The notes: a model not told the origin generated them from the sequence alone. Shown: positions 1 through 11,749, counted from the stretch's first letter. The stretch is 64,000 nt of DNA from Argyresthia goedartella (GCA_949825045.1 OX463815.1:31301356-31365355); one strand, 5' to 3'. Translations and numbers: made by a program.

Positions 1-192
1 TGTTATTTATGTGAACTGCGTAAAAGGGTGACCATATTTGGCACCCGTATTCCAAAATACTTCTGACAAGGGATTGAAAAAGATATAATAGACTAAAGGG
101 GTTTTTGAAGTCTTTTGTGTTTCTTGTGATAAAGCCTAGAAGTTGACGAGATTTTTTTATAATGTGTTCATAGTGTTGCCGGAACGATACCG

Positions 193-325
193 AACTGTAC
201 ATAATTAGGCATTAAAACTCTCGAGTGATATTATTATGAAACTCGCCTTTCGGCTCGTTTCATAAACCCACTCACGAGTATTATTATGCCCTCCATTATG
301 TAGCAGTCACATAAACTACTATTAC
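193..325 (-). mobile_element. Hairpin element A, solo copy
   Basis: About 130 bases with imperfect inverted halves: left end TGTACATAATTAGGCATTAA, right end with CCCTCCATTATGTAGCAG and CACATAAACTACTA. The centre holds GAAACTCGCC and a GGCTCGTTTC partner, forming a strong stem. The same module recurs at several other sites in this window, mostly beside element B. Confidence 0.75.
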
Positions 326-612
326 AATCCTATGGTTATAGTGTATATGATTGGAAAGGGTAAAGGCTCGTGCCCCTCGGTGGGGTCAGTAATGGACTAC
401 ATTTATTTTATATATAATTGAAATAGTACCTAAATAATTAGCATTGCTTTGATTATGTATGATGCATCATTGTGTGTACAAAAATTTAATACAATGTATA
501 CATATGGTTAAATGGGGTGAATAGAATGAAAGTCAAACCTTAGAAATATTTAATTATAATAACAGCAATAAACTTTTAATTTTAAGTAAAGTAACCAATA
601 TCGATAAATACT

Positions 613-1055
613 TTTATCTACACACGTATCATAAACCCTCTTTACTGCGTACAAAAACCGCAAGTTACGATCAGCATAATGTTAAACTACTTGGTAAAAA
701 CTCAATTCTTATCTGAAAAATTGCACATTATGACCATAATGTGTAGTTTTTCTACATATTATGACATTCAAATTTCGAACGCCGACGGCCGCCTGCGTGC
801 CGCCCCTAGTTTGTCTGTGAAGTTGATACTACAGAACAAGCTAAACAACTGCAGAGCCACAATGCCGGTCAAACATGCGGTTCCTGAACACATCAAAGAG
901 AGCTTATGATATGTGTGTAGATAAACTAGTGTTTGTACATAATTAGGCATTAAACTCTCGAGTGATATTATTATGAAACTCGCCTTCGGCTCGTTTCATA
1001 AACCCACTCTCGAGTATTAAGCCCTCCATTATGTAGCAGTCACATAAACTACTAC
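613..1055 (-). mobile_element. Composite hairpin element B plus A
   Basis: Module B (613-925) begins TTTATCTACACACGTATCAT and ends with its inverted partner ATGATATGTGTGTAGATAAA. Module A follows directly (926-1055). Module B carries no coding frame of substance; open frames here only reflect low stop density. Both modules have terminal inverted repeats, so they look like non-autonomous DNA elements that move or spread as a pair. Confidence 0.75.
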
Positions 1056-1729
1056 ATATAAAACGAGATAGATACATAATATGTTATATTTTTTCAGTAA
1101 AAACTAGGGTTTTCCGTCCTAGTCGGTTTCGCTTCACCATATCGGTAACTTCGTCGGGTCGGTTCACGATAGTGTTGCCAGATTTTTTTTTGACAAATAA
1201 CATATACTTTATTTGTATATGTATATGGCGGTTAAATGGATTAAAAAATAAAGTACGCATAGTAAAACATATTTAAGTTAAAAATATAGTACTGTATATG
1301 TATGTAGCGTACTTTATAAAGTACGCAGAATATTATAAATTAAAAAGTACGCAGACCCAAAATACAGTACAATACTATATAATAAAGTAAGTCTGGCAAC
1401 CCTAGTTCACGATGCCCTCCGGCGAGTAGTCTTGATCTCGAACATTTTCTTGAGTTTATTTGATGGTCTTAGATTGTATTCAGTCTTGATAACAGATTTT
1501 CATCAAATAATTGTTAAACTTATAATCTTGACATAATTTCATAAACTAAAAAACCTTGAAAGACATACCAATACTGCAAAACGTAAATTTGGCACAACCG
1601 CCATCTTGGAATCCAAAATGAACCCTATCTGACTAAAAAACCATGATTGATGCTGCAGAATGCAAAGTGAAACCCTAACTTATCTTATCTCTACCTACAG
1701 AATGTAACTGGAATATCTTGTGTCCATTT
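1056..1729. other. No gene seen; short tandem-like AT-rich DNA
   Basis: The motif AAAGTACGCA and variants such as AGTACGCAT recur at 1250-1350, giving a loose local repeat. No splice-flanked coding stretch was found. Confidence 0.5.
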
Positions 1730-2245
1730 CTTAAGAGGATACCTCGTCCGTGCAAAGGTCCTCGTTACTCCAGGCGGAAAGACCCGCAGTGTGAGAGGGA
1801 CGGAATCGGGGAAAAATGACATAACGTAGCGCCAAACCATAGAAAAAATGTTTAAAAATAAACTTCGCTATTTCGTTAAAAATATTTTCAAGATGAGTTC
1901 ACGAATACATAATATCCACATTTTGAACGCAGTTCCGCAATGAAATTAGTTAGGATTTTAGAATTACAGGGGAATTGTACATTATACGAATTGTTCATTT
2001 TAAGAATCGGTCAATATTAGAGTATGTTGTCATTTAAAGAATCGGTCATTCCTCGACTAAACGGTATTTTCGTAATTGAATTCTATCGAGAAAATTTCAT
2101 ACAATCGCGTTTTCATTCAGTTAGAATCTTAATCAAATATATACTCAATAAATGTTAACCCAAGAATCAAATCTGTAGATATACGGTCTATAAGGTCGAG
2201 TAAATGGATTCGAAAAAAAGCTATTTTTTTCCGTATCACCTGAAG
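1730..2245 (+). mobile_element. TTAAGG-ended MITE, copy 1
   Basis: Left end TTAAGAGGATACCTCGTCCG; right end TTTTCCGTATCACCTGAAG. The body matches, in reverse, the copy at 31517-31961 over several blocks, including TCCCTCTCACACTGCGGGTC and GTTAACGTTTATTGAGTA. Short inverted termini near TTAAGGYGATAC suggest a cut-and-paste element with a TTAA-like target. No open frame. Confidence 0.6.
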
Positions 2246-3820
2246 TAGGTGGAGTACTGTGTAGCAGTGCTTTATTGGTCGATATACACATTTTTCACGA
2301 TCTATTTTCGCTGGCGTAACCCGACGACGTGCTCCCATTCTGTACTCTTGTGGGCGACTGAGTTCGTTCTGTCAGAGTGAGACAGCGCGGCCGCGAATTA
2401 GTATCTTTAAAAAAATAAAAAAGAACCTTTATTATATTAGACATGGAAAAACTTAATAAATCCATAAAATTAATTTATATTAACTAATTCAAGCAGTTTT
2501 CTTTTTGTTCGAAATACTCCGAATGAAACATATTTATGTTTTTTTTAATTTTCTTCGTCCAAATAGGCCAAAGTCTTTCGAACCATACAGCCAATTTTTA
2601 TTAATTTATTTCTTCTTTTCTTAGATTCGTGGTTCTTTTCTTTTTACCCGACTGCGGCGAAGCCCAAAAGGAGGTTTATTATCTTCTGCCGTAGACAACA
2701 AATTTTCTAAGCACGAGTTCTACTTCGATGACGTGTACTGTGCTGCGCAAGTATTTTTTAAATTTATTCTAACGGCAAGGTAGACAAATAAACAACCGTA
2801 TATTTGCATGTTTGGAGTATTAGAGTGGAGCGTTACTTTAATTAATGTATTCTTCATATTAAGTTTTAAATAATTGATCTTCAACTCTTGCTATCTGACT
2901 CGAAATGTCATATTGTACACATTTTTTAGCGTTTCTTGCGATTGTCATTTGTGTTTTACATCTTGTCTACGGGCTCGGATGTGTTCAAATTATTGCTGTA
3001 TGCTTGAGAGTCCACACCGTGTCTCTGCCACACCATATGGGAGTGATATAGATATAACATAAACCAGATTTATATGAGACTGATGTCCTTATAGTCTGCC
3101 CACTTACTAGGCCAACGGCCAACACAACTAGGCGCATGACAGGACTGCGGTTTCGGCGCCTGCACCCCTACGTAAGTATACGTACGTATTTGTACCTACA
3201 AGTCTCCAGCAAGTACTAAGTATGTACTATATGGTATGAATCGCCGTTCCGGTGTTCCCTGCGTTATTCCAATGATCGCTAACATGTCTCATGCGCATAG
3301 TTGTGTTGGTCGCGTAGTGCGGTAAAGCGTTGAACAAGTGAAATGTAGTGATCAAAGATCCCTAATCATAAAACTCGATAAAATTGTTCTATGATCAGAC
3401 GCTCTACAGATGTGTCACGCGTCTACCTTGGCCAATTTTAATGAAAATAGTTCGGACCAAAATAACTTTGTTACCTTAGGTACACTGAACTAGATCGCTC
3501 GATAAAATCTATTAACAACGCTTGTTTCATACCTACATTTTACATAATGTTTCGAATCATTGTAGGCAAGTGTGATTGTGTGAAGGTCGGTCGATATGAA
3601 CTGTGAGTGTTTTTTTTTCATTGTACAACGTGTTTTGATCGCCACGTGTACATGGAAATGTAGCGACGACCAAAAGTATATTCGAATTAAAATTGTCAGA
3701 AACTGTAGATCGACTTTCAGGATTTTACCACAAAAAAAAATCCTGTTCAACACTTGTTTAAACACAAAAATGTATAGGTTTTGACGTTGTTTTGTGGTTA
3801 AATTACGTATAACATTTTTT
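2246..3820. other. Anonymous non-coding stretch
   Basis: AT-rich DNA with short open frames only. No conserved domain, splice-supported exon or repeat shared with the rest of the window was recognised. Confidence 0.45.
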
Positions 3821-4068
3821 GTAGCAACCGGTCAATGTCTGAAGGAAGGCGTCTACCATCCGAGTACATTTTGTAGAAACACGGTCAATGTCTGAAGGCG
3901 CCTACCACCCAAGAACATTTTGTAGCAACACGGTCTATGTCTGAAGGCGTCTACCATCCGAGCACATTTTGTAGCAACACGGTCAATGTCAGAAGGCTTC
4001 TACCATCCGAGCATATTTTGTAGCAACACGGTCTATGTCTGAAGGTGTCTACCATCCGAGTACATTTT
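3821..4068 (+). repeat. 49-bp minisatellite, five units
   Basis: Units start with GTAGCAACACGGTCAATGTC and end CCATCCGAGTACATTTT; starts fall near 3821, 3873, 3922, 3971 and 4020. The last unit runs into the 481-bp tandem duplication that follows. Confidence 0.85.
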
Positions 4069-4990
4069 GTAGCGATGTGCAGTGTTTTTAAAGTTTCATA
4101 TGGAAAATGTAATTGAAAACCATTAACACCGCAGTAGGGTAAAGCCATCCAACTTTTAAAAAAAAAAAACTGACCGGGAGCGAGTCGGACTCGCCCATGA
4201 AGAGTTCCGTTGTAGCAAGTAATTATGTGACTGGATGTTTGTGTTATAACTTTGTTTTTCATAGTGTTTGTATGATTGACAAAGATATCTTTGCGGTTTT
4301 TTATAAATGTCTTAAAAACTGTATATTTTTTTGTAACCAAGTTTTAACTGTGCAGTCCTAATAAGTTCTGCACAAAGTGGCTGTGATATATAGACGGACG
4401 GACGGATGGACGGACTTGACGAAACTACAAGGGATCCTTGTTTCTCTACGGAACCCTAAAAATAATATTCAACCAACCCAACTCCAACGATTGACTTTTT
4501 CATCGTTTTATCATTATGTCTGAAGGTGTCTACCATCCGAGTACATTTTGTAGCGATGTGCAGTGTTTTTAAAGTTTCATATGGAAAATGTAATTGAAAA
4601 CCATTAACACCGCAGTAGGGTAAAGCCATCCAACTTTAAAAAAAAAAACTGACCGGGAGCGAGTCGGACTCGCCCATGAAGAGTTCCGTTGTAGCAAGTA
4701 ATTATGTGACTGGATGTTTGTGTTATAACTTTGTTTTTCATAGTGTTTGTATGATTGACAAAGATATCTTTGCGGTTTTTTATAAATGTCTTAAAAACTG
4801 TATATTTTTTTGTAACCAAGTTTTAACTGTGCAGTCCTAATAAGTTCTGCACAAAGTGGCTGTGATATATGGACGGACGGACGGATGGACGGACTTGACG
4901 AAATTACAAGGGATCCTTGTTTCTCTACGGAACCCTAAAAATAATATTCAACCAACCCAACTCCAACGATTGACTTTTTCATCGTTTCAT
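4035..4990 (+). repeat. 481-bp tandem duplication holding a lepidopteran-type repeat
   Basis: Two near-identical copies start at 4035 and 4516 at ATGTCTGAAGGTGTCTACC. Each contains GCGAGTCGGACTCGCCCATG, a GACGGACGGACGG run and GGAACCCTAAAAATAATATT, a layout typical of dispersed lepidopteran repeats. Only a few substitutions and an indel separate the copies, so the duplication is recent. Confidence 0.88.
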
Positions 4991-4997
4991 CATCGAT

Positions 4998-5230
4998 GAC
5001 TTCTGTGGCGAGAGGTTCCGGGTTCGATCCCCGGCTGTGGATACAGAAAAAAAATCTCCAGGTCTTGTGTGTTTATATGTGTCTAACATTGCTTTTCTGG
5101 TTCCCACGACGGTATGTATGTGCCTGTACTTAATGTTCATGTTTGTTTGTTTGTTCATCTTGTATCAATATTTAAAACATTTATATACAGGCACAAACAT
5201 TGCTTCTGGACCCACACATAGCATATTGAA
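4998..5230 (+). mobile_element. SINE family 1, internally deleted copy
   Basis: Has the head CTTCTGTGGCG, a tRNA-like B box in GGGTTCGATCCCCGG, and the body ending in TATGTGCCTGTAC. Part of the head between the A and B boxes is missing. At 5180-5222 a piece of the same tail appears in inverted orientation (GGCACAAACATTGCTTCTGG). Confidence 0.65.
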
Positions 5231-5249
5231 AGAGCAGTATTTAATCTCC

Positions 5250-5350
5250 ACGGTCTAGTGGGGTTTTAAACTCTCGGGCTCTAGTGTTTCCAAACTCGCT
5301 TCCTACGCAGGAGACGCTGGTTCAAATCCGGTGCTGACCATGTAATAATG
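5250..5350 (+). mobile_element. SINE family 3 head fragment
   Basis: GGTCTAGTGG resembles an A box, and GGTTCAAATCCGGTGCTGACC holds the B box; this matches the reverse complement of the head at 11520-11600. It looks tRNA-derived but is not a tRNA gene, as it cannot form a full cloverleaf. Confidence 0.55.
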
Positions 5351-5413
5351 AGATGAGTAATTTAATTTATCTTAAGACGAGCGAATGGCGGCAGAACTCG
5401 GCGCGAGTAGGTA

Positions 5414-6722
5414 CAGGGTGGCGCAATAGAACGTGCATATTGCATCTTTTTTTTTGGCGGGGTGGAAAGCGCGCGGGCGGGGGGAACCTTACCTCGTTGG
5501 TTAGGCGGGCTCATGGAGTTTTAGTCACTATGAGTCACTTCGACGGGAAGCAACGCGCATTTTGCGTGCGCGCGTTTTACCAGACCTCTCGTTCATACGT
5601 TGTTATTAGGCGACTATATTGTTCTGAATATGAACTACGGCGAATCAGTCAAGCTCCGAGTGCTAATTTAATTAAAATATGGATAAAGCGTTTCGAAGAG
5701 ACTGGCTCAACGTTTAAACCCAGAGCAAAAGGTCGTCCAAGAACATCTGGACCGAAGACAATATTGAGAGAGTTATGCAGTCGGTACAAGGAGAACCACA
5801 AATATCTACTCGCAAGAGATCGTCCGTCTTACACTTATCGCGACGAAGTTTGCAACGAATTTTAAAGTTTGATCTTAAACTGCATCCATACAAGCTGCAA
5901 TTAACACAAGAATTGAAAGAATCTGACTTCGGAGCAAGGCTCGCATTTGCTGATGAAATGCTGAATCGGTTTTCCAATCGTGACAACATCCTTTTCTCTG
6001 ATGAGTCTCATTTTCACATGAATGGGTTCGTAAACCGTCAAAATTGTCGTTACTGGCAAAGTGAGAATCCTAAACTCAAACATCAGAAACCACTGCATAG
6101 TCCTAAAGTGACAGTATGGACAGCAATCTCGGGCAGAGGAATAGTGGGTCCGTTTTTCTTTGAAAATGCGCGTGGACTAAACGTCACTGTTAATACCCAA
6201 CGCTATGTTGCTATGTTGGAAGGCTTTTTGGCTCCAGAACTTGAAAATTCAAGAATAAGGAATTCTAGGACATGGTTTCAACAAGATGGAGCCACTTGTC
6301 ACACATCTAATGACTCCATGGCGGTTGTGAAACAGATGTTCCCTGGAAAAGTGATTTCAAAGAGAGGTGATATCCCATGGCCCCCACGTAGTCCGGACTT
6401 AACGCCTCCTGACTTTTTTTTGTGGGGATACCTTAAACACAAAGTCTACAACAATAATCCGAGAAACATCGACGAGCTCAAGCAGAATATCCGTGGTGAA
6501 ATGGCAGCAATCACACCAGCATTACTGAACAAAGTTTTCAATAATTTCCGTTTGCGGTTAGAGGAGTGCCGTCGTAGAGAGGGTCATCATTTAGATGATG
6601 TTATTTTTAAAAAATAAACTTCAGTTCTTACTTAACAATTCCTCAGTTTTATTTTAACTATATCTGTTGTATTTATTTTTTTATATTTTTTTTAAATATG
6701 CACGTTCTATTGCGCCACCCTG
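5414..6722 (+). mobile_element. Tc1/mariner-superfamily DD41D transposon
   Basis: A 1309-bp element flanked by TA on both sides (5412-5413 and 6723-6724). The terminal inverted repeats are 27 bp and perfect, beginning CAGGGTGGCGCAATAGAACG. Inside is one transposase gene, broken by a single frameshift. Perfect ends with a broken gene suggest a fairly young copy that needs outside transposase. Confidence 0.93.
5530..6617 (+). pseudogene. DD41D transposase, one frameshift
   Basis: The protein starts MSHFDGKQRAFCVRAF, carries an N-terminal helix-turn-helix region and the linker GRPRTSGPKT, then shifts frame near 5755-5770 and continues in the 5775-6617 frame as MQSVQGEPQISTRKRSS. Catalytic aspartates in the second frame are in LFSDESHF (residue 76), FQQDGATCH (171) and LTPPDFFLW (213). 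The last two have 41 residues between them, which defines the DD41D group. The enzyme would excise and insert the element at TA. The frameshift must inactivate it. Confidence 0.9.
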
Positions 6723-6724
6723 TA

Positions 6725-7142
6725 TTTACCAAAATACAAGCTATCTCAGAGCTATAAGAGCGCAATTGCCTAAATTTTCGGCCGAATTATGCTTTTGGGC
6801 GGTAACGTTTTTCTACCCCTAAACCTTTATAGAATAAGACAAATTTGGTCTCATTCGTTTCCACACATCATAAACGATGCTTGTAGTTTTTCCTTTTTTT
6901 GAAAATCTGGCTTGATTGGTTAAAAATAAATAAAATGCTGGAGGGTTTTTTTTTGTCAAAAAAGTGAATGTTTAGGTACTTATATTTACTAAAATACAAA
7001 ATATTTCAAAAAAAACAAAACGCACGAGCATAGTTTTTCATAGTATCTCAAACATGTGAAAAAATTGTAAAAATCGGACAAGGTTTAAGGGGTGAAAAAG
7101 GTTACCGCTTATTGTATGGAAGCTCGCGCCCACACAATTCTC
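6725..7142. other. No gene seen
   Basis: AT-rich DNA between the DD41D element and the next MITE; nothing recognised. Confidence 0.45.
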
Positions 7143-7227
7143 TTAAGGTGATACGAAATAAATGGGTTTTTTTCGAATATTTATGTATTCGAAAAAAAGC
7201 CATTTTTCCGAATCCACTCCATGTAGT

Positions 7228-8052
7228 AGTAGTTTATGTGACTGTTACATAATGCCTAATTATGTACAGTTACATACACTAGTTTATCTACACCCACATC
7301 ATAAGCTCTCTTTGATGTATTCAGGAACCGCATGTTCGACCGTCATTGTGGCATTGATCATAGCTCTGCACTTGTTTAGCTTGTACAGTAGTACCAACTT
7401 CACAGACAAACTAGGAGCGGCACGCAGGTGGGCGCCGGCGTTCGAAATTTGAATGTCATAATTTGACAAATTTTGGTCCATTATGGTCATAATATTTAGT
7501 CAAGAAATGAGTTTTTACCAAGAAGATTATCATTATGCTGGTCGTAACGTGTGGTTTTTGGACGCAGTAAAGAGGGTTTATGATAAGTGTGTAGATAATA
7601 GTAGTTTATGTGACTGCTACATAATGGAGGGCATTAATACTCGAGAGTGGGTTTATGAAATGAGCCGAAGGCGAGTGTCATAATAATATCACTCGAGAGT
7701 TTTGTACTTACATACACTAGTTTTTGTAACTACATATACTAGTTTATCTACACACATATCATAAGCTCTCTTTGATGTGTTCATGAACCGCATGTTCGAC
7801 CGGCGTTGTGGCATTGATCATTGCTCTGCAGTTGTTTAGCTTGTTTCACAGACATACTAGGGGCGGCACGCAGGCGGGTGTCGGCGTTCGAAATTTGAAT
7901 GTCATAATTTTACAAATTTTGGTACATTATGGTCATAATGTATCAATATTCAGATAAGAAATGAATTTTTACCAAGAAGTTTATCATTATTCTGGTCGTA
8001 ACGTGTGGTTTTTAGACGCAGTAAAGAGGGTTTATGATACCTGTGTAGATAA
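7228..8052 (+). mobile_element. A-B-A-B array of hairpin elements
   Basis: Order is a deleted A (7228-7275), B (7276-7595), a fuller A (7597-7750) and B (7751-8048). Each B begins TTTATCTACAC and ends GTGTAGATA. The tandem arrangement implies that A and B amplify together, in the manner of a young satellite. Confidence 0.72.
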
Positions 8053-8508
8053 AGTCATTTACAGATCTGATTTTTGAGTTAACGTTTATTGAGTATTTGA
8101 TTAAGATTCTCACTGAAGCAAAAGGCGATTGGATGAATTTTTAAATATAAATATAAATTAATTACGAAAATACCACTAAATTGTTCAATTATTTCCTGTA
8201 ATTCTGAAATCTTAACTTTATCATTGCGTAATTGCATTCATTTTTTATGTGGTTTGGTACTACTTTATTTCAGTTTGAGTCGAACGCATTGTTTGCGCTC
8301 TCTTTTCTTTCTTATCTGGAAGTAATTAACGCTGTCACTTTCATTTACATTCTATTCCTTGTTGCCATTTCTTTATTGCACACGTATCATACAAAAAACA
8401 AGAGTTACATAAAAAAAGTAAAAAATACTCTTCCAGCAAACCAGGTTAACATAGGAAAAGTTGATGGTTGAGCAGGGGTAGACGTGTACAATACATAAAA
8501 TAATAAAT

Positions 8509-8613
8509 AAAATAAATTATATAATAACTATAATAATATACTAAATACTTATAATATGTTGTAGTATATTATAAGTATTTAGTATATTATAATAGTTATT
8601 ATATAATTTATTT
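8509..8613. repeat. Large AT-rich palindrome
   Basis: Two arms of about 50 bases, differing at very few positions, flank a loop of about 8 bases; arms contain TACTAAATACTTATAATAT and its partner. No coding. It could be a MITE core or an extrusion-prone hairpin. Confidence 0.85.
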
Positions 8614-8797
8614 TATACTACTACTACTATTACTATTTTATACACAATACTAAGACATACTTACATGCATACTACCTTTAACTCTAAAGGGAGAGGTAAT
8701 GCTTCTTCACACGACTTTGAAAGATATTCAGAGTAGGACTGTCCCTGATGGTGCAGGTTGAATTTTTTTGTTTTCGTATCACCTTAAGTACGGATGT

Positions 8798-8965
8798 TGT
8801 AATGGTGATGGAAATCATCGCGAGGATACCTTCAATGCTTAACTGCAGCGATCGGCTTGCCCCATGTCACGCAAAATGGAGTATTAAATAAATAGCTAAA
8901 CGTGTAGTCAACAGTGCCTCTGCCACCCAGTATGTGAAAAGTCGCGACGAATATATCAGTTTTTA
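8798..8965 (+). mobile_element. SINE family 3 body, diverged
   Basis: GGTGATGGAAATCATCGCGAGG and TTAACTGCAGCGATC-type segments match the copies at 10890 and 48260. The head with the tRNA-like boxes is missing. Confidence 0.5.
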
Positions 8966-9639
8966 ATCGCACATCAAACATTATCTCCATATGTTTTCAA
9001 CAAAATAGGTACTGAATTGCACAAATTTTTTTCGATTGACCTAATTGGTCAGCAACATATGGATTTTCTTTCTTAAACGTTAACCTAACACGAAGGCTAA
9101 CTTCACCTACACTGACCTACCACCTCGCCCTGATATATGTAGTGTGCAATATCAGTAATTTTGGTGCGTGGTTAAATATTCCCTATTACAAAGACCGTAA
9201 CTAACGTTCCTTATACTATGCGGCGTTACTAAATCAATGTTTATCAATAATGAAACGCATACACCGGAGGTAGAGTTAAACATCAGCGGCTAATGGCTGA
9301 ATGCACAAACTTTCATTTAGGTTAAGTGCAACTTGAATAAGTTAATTGTCATAGTGATTCTGTAATTTTATTTCTGATTCAACATAATAATAGCTCCCGA
9401 TACATTTGATATCGACGTTCTTAGAATAATCGCCAAGTGGATAGTAGCTCTATCTACTACCTACTCAGATGTGGGACCATCAACAGATGATTGATTATTT
9501 TACATAGGTTTTGAACTTTATTACGAAGCAATAATTGATCTACCCACAGACGACTGTATCCTAAGGCGTATACTGATTTCTGTCAGTTCAAATTACAGTC
9601 GCTTTAGATGATAGCTCGTGTGAATAATCACTACCTTCA

Positions 9640-10055
9640 AGCTGTAATCCTCAGCATTGAAACTTTTTACACTGCAAAAAAAATAGTCCAGAAATAGTCC
9701 AAAAAGAGAGATAAATAGTCCACTTATAGTATTGAAGTTATAGCTATAGGTTGATGAGGATTACAAGCTTGACGTCAAGCTGTAATCTCTCGTGCAAGTA
9801 AACGGAAAAGCCTATCGACTTGATTTAGGTTTGAAAAAGTAATCCAGAAATAGTCCACACGACATGCTTAATTTCAGAAATAGTCCTTCAACGATTTCTG
9901 AGTTATTAAGGTGAGGATTACAGCTTGAACATTTGATATCATCAAATATCTCCGGACCGCCTACGACTATCAGTTTGAAATTTGTACCAAAAAATGTTGC
10001 GAAATGGTCCACCGAAACAATAATATATTACAACTGGTTAACTTTGAAGATTGCA
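9640..10055 (-). repeat. Left arm of an inverted duplication
   Basis: Contains repeated AGAAATAGTCC and GAGGATTACAGCTTGA motifs. Read in reverse, it matches 11706-11745, 11950-12020 and 12970-13260, for instance AGTCGATAGGCTTTTCCGTT and CGGTGGACCATTTC. The right arm holds two insertions. Confidence 0.7.
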
Positions 10056-10760
10056 TTAAAAATACAATGTTTTATTTCCCATTAATTGCAATACATGTAC
10101 AGTCGTGTACAAAATCATATTAGGGTCATAACCATCATTGGCAGCTTCTTTCCGTCCACTGCTGGATGTAAGCCTCCTCCATGTTGTGCCAACCTCTCCG
10201 GTCCTGTGCCAGTTGAATCCAGGTCTTCTCCCTGATGTTGGTAGTATCGTCGACCCATCTGTACACACCGTTGATGTTAATACCTTGCTGGTCCCATGTA
10301 AGCGTCTTTGCTACGTCTTCTAAGACGGCTGTAAAGAGATATGGTGTCTCCCTGACGCACCCTTCGTTCGATGGGTATGCGATTTGTCAGCTTGAGAATT
10401 CGCACTTGCATCGTTGCCGACATGTAAATCTCCCGGAGGACATCCACGTATCGGGCGTCGATCTGGCAGCGATGGAGTGCATGGAAGACCGTTAAGTGTT
10501 CGACACTGTCGAAAGCCTTCTCTTAACCGATGAAGGCAAAACACAGGGGTCGATTCCATTCGTTTGATTTCTCCATCAACTGTTTCACGGTGTGGATTTG
10601 ATCGATAGTGGAGTATCCGCTCCGGAAGCCTGCCTGTTCGATAGGCTGGCATTCGTCGAGTTGGCGGGTGATTCTATTGCACAGAACTTTAGTAAAGAGC
10701 TTATAGCTCTGCACCGTTTTCGCCGGGAGATTTATCCTTCTTCATTTGCCTCATCATGGC
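10056..10760 (-). pseudogene. RTE-like LINE fragment, reverse transcriptase and 3' end
   Basis: Minus-strand translation gives YKLFTKVLCNRITRQLDEC, QAGFRSGYSTIDQIHTVKQL and, after a frame change, an EKAFDSVEH-like block, typical of RTE-clade reverse transcriptases. The far end reads like the RTE C-terminus (WTERS-type, after RRGWHNMEEAY), then a 3' tail with AATAAA near 10075. Frames are broken, so it is inactive. Confidence 0.75.
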
Positions 10761-10857
10761 TCATGGTCCCTCACTAGGTTGGCTCTGGGGCCGCCGTCCG
10801 TGGTGACCAGCTCGGTTGCACTGGATCTGTAGAGATCTGTGTAGAACTCCTCAACCA

Positions 10858-10990
10858 TTAACCAAAGTTAAACCATTATACAGACGTTCTGGCGGTGATG
10901 GAAAACATCGTGAGGAAACCTTCAATCTCCATAGCTGCGGCAATGGGCTAGCCGCCTGTCGCCCAAAATGCATTTCTTTTGATTGTTTAC
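10858..10990 (+). mobile_element. SINE family 3 body
   Basis: ATTATACAGACGTTCTGGCG, GATGGAAAACATCGTGAGG and CTCCATAGCTGCGGC are repeated in inverse at 11398-11510, forming the inner arms of the local palindrome. Confidence 0.6.
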
Positions 10991-11337
10991 CGTTGATTAA
11001 CATGGCAACCGTGTACCGTACTATATGTTTTTATCTTGCAAAATAAACAAAGGTGTGCGCGCGCGTCTCAAGCAAGTTAAAAAGCAAGTCCTAAGCGCAC
11101 TTTAATGTATCTTAGTATATTTTTATAGCCCTTTCCTCTGTTAGGATAAGGTCGGTATTGCAACTGGGAGGTGTATATGTAGATTGACGTACTGGCTTTG
11201 ACACCTACCATAAGTATAGTCATATCATAGCTACAACCGGCGCTTGGATACCCTTAAAAAAAACCCTTTTCATTTCAGGGTCGAACAAAAAAATAATGCT
11301 TTAGGTAAATTAACCGGTATTATAGCTTTACGCCTTT
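10991..11337. other. No gene seen; spacer at centre of inverted duplication
   Basis: Includes a (GCGC)n-like GTGTGCGCGCGCG run at 11053. Nothing coding recognised. Confidence 0.4.
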
Positions 11338-11605
11338 TCCCATATGGGGTGGTAGAGTCAAAATTGTGCCTACATTCAGCTAGTTATTCAATGCTCCATT
11401 TTGCAGGACACGGGGGTAGACTATCGCCGCAGCTATGGAGATGCATTGTTTCCTCACGATGTTTTCCATCACCGTCAGAACGTCTGTATAATGTAATGGT
11501 TAAATTACTTATCTCGTTGGTATATGGTCAGCACCGGATTCAAGCACGCATCTCCAATATGAGAAGCGAGCATGAAACCACTAGACCACATAGCTCCACC
11601 GGTAT
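11338..11605 (-). mobile_element. SINE family 3, near-complete copy
   Basis: On the minus strand it begins with a tRNA-like head at about 11600 (B box in the reverse of GGATTCAAGCACGC) and continues through the GTGATGGAAAACATCGTGAGG body to GGGAAAAGGCGTAAAG near 11340. Confidence 0.6.
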
Positions 11606-11749
11606 AAACCGGTTTATTAGGGTTTACCCTGATATGATTTTTCACACGACTGTACATGTATTGAAATATATGGGAAATTAAACATTGTATTTTTAATGCA
11701 CTTCTTCAAAATAACCAACTGCAAATTATTATTTCGGTGGACTATTTCT
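11606..11749 (+). repeat. Right-arm copy of LINE 3' tail and flank
   Basis: ACACGACTGTACATGTATTG and AACATTGTATTTTTAATGCA match the reverse complement of 10060-10120; TTTCGGTGGACTATTTCT continues the match into the left arm near 10005-10020. Confidence 0.65.

Larger units (their letters stand above)
7143..8790. mobile_element. TTAAGG-ended MITE copy, split by an A/B array
   Basis: Left end TTAAGGTGATACGAAATAAA; right end TTTCGTATCACCTTAAG near 8776. Body DNA at 8045-8250 (GTTAACGTTTATTGAGTATT) matches the copy at 31570-31740. The A/B hairpin elements at 7228-8052 interrupt it between CACTCCATG and AAGTCATTT, which are contiguous at 31562-31575. Confidence 0.5.

Noticed and set aside
3951..4819. 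Two minus frames (129 and 71 codons) with identical first halves
   Set aside because: They lie in the two copies of the 481-bp duplication and read the dispersed repeat backwards; identity reflects duplication and not protein selection.
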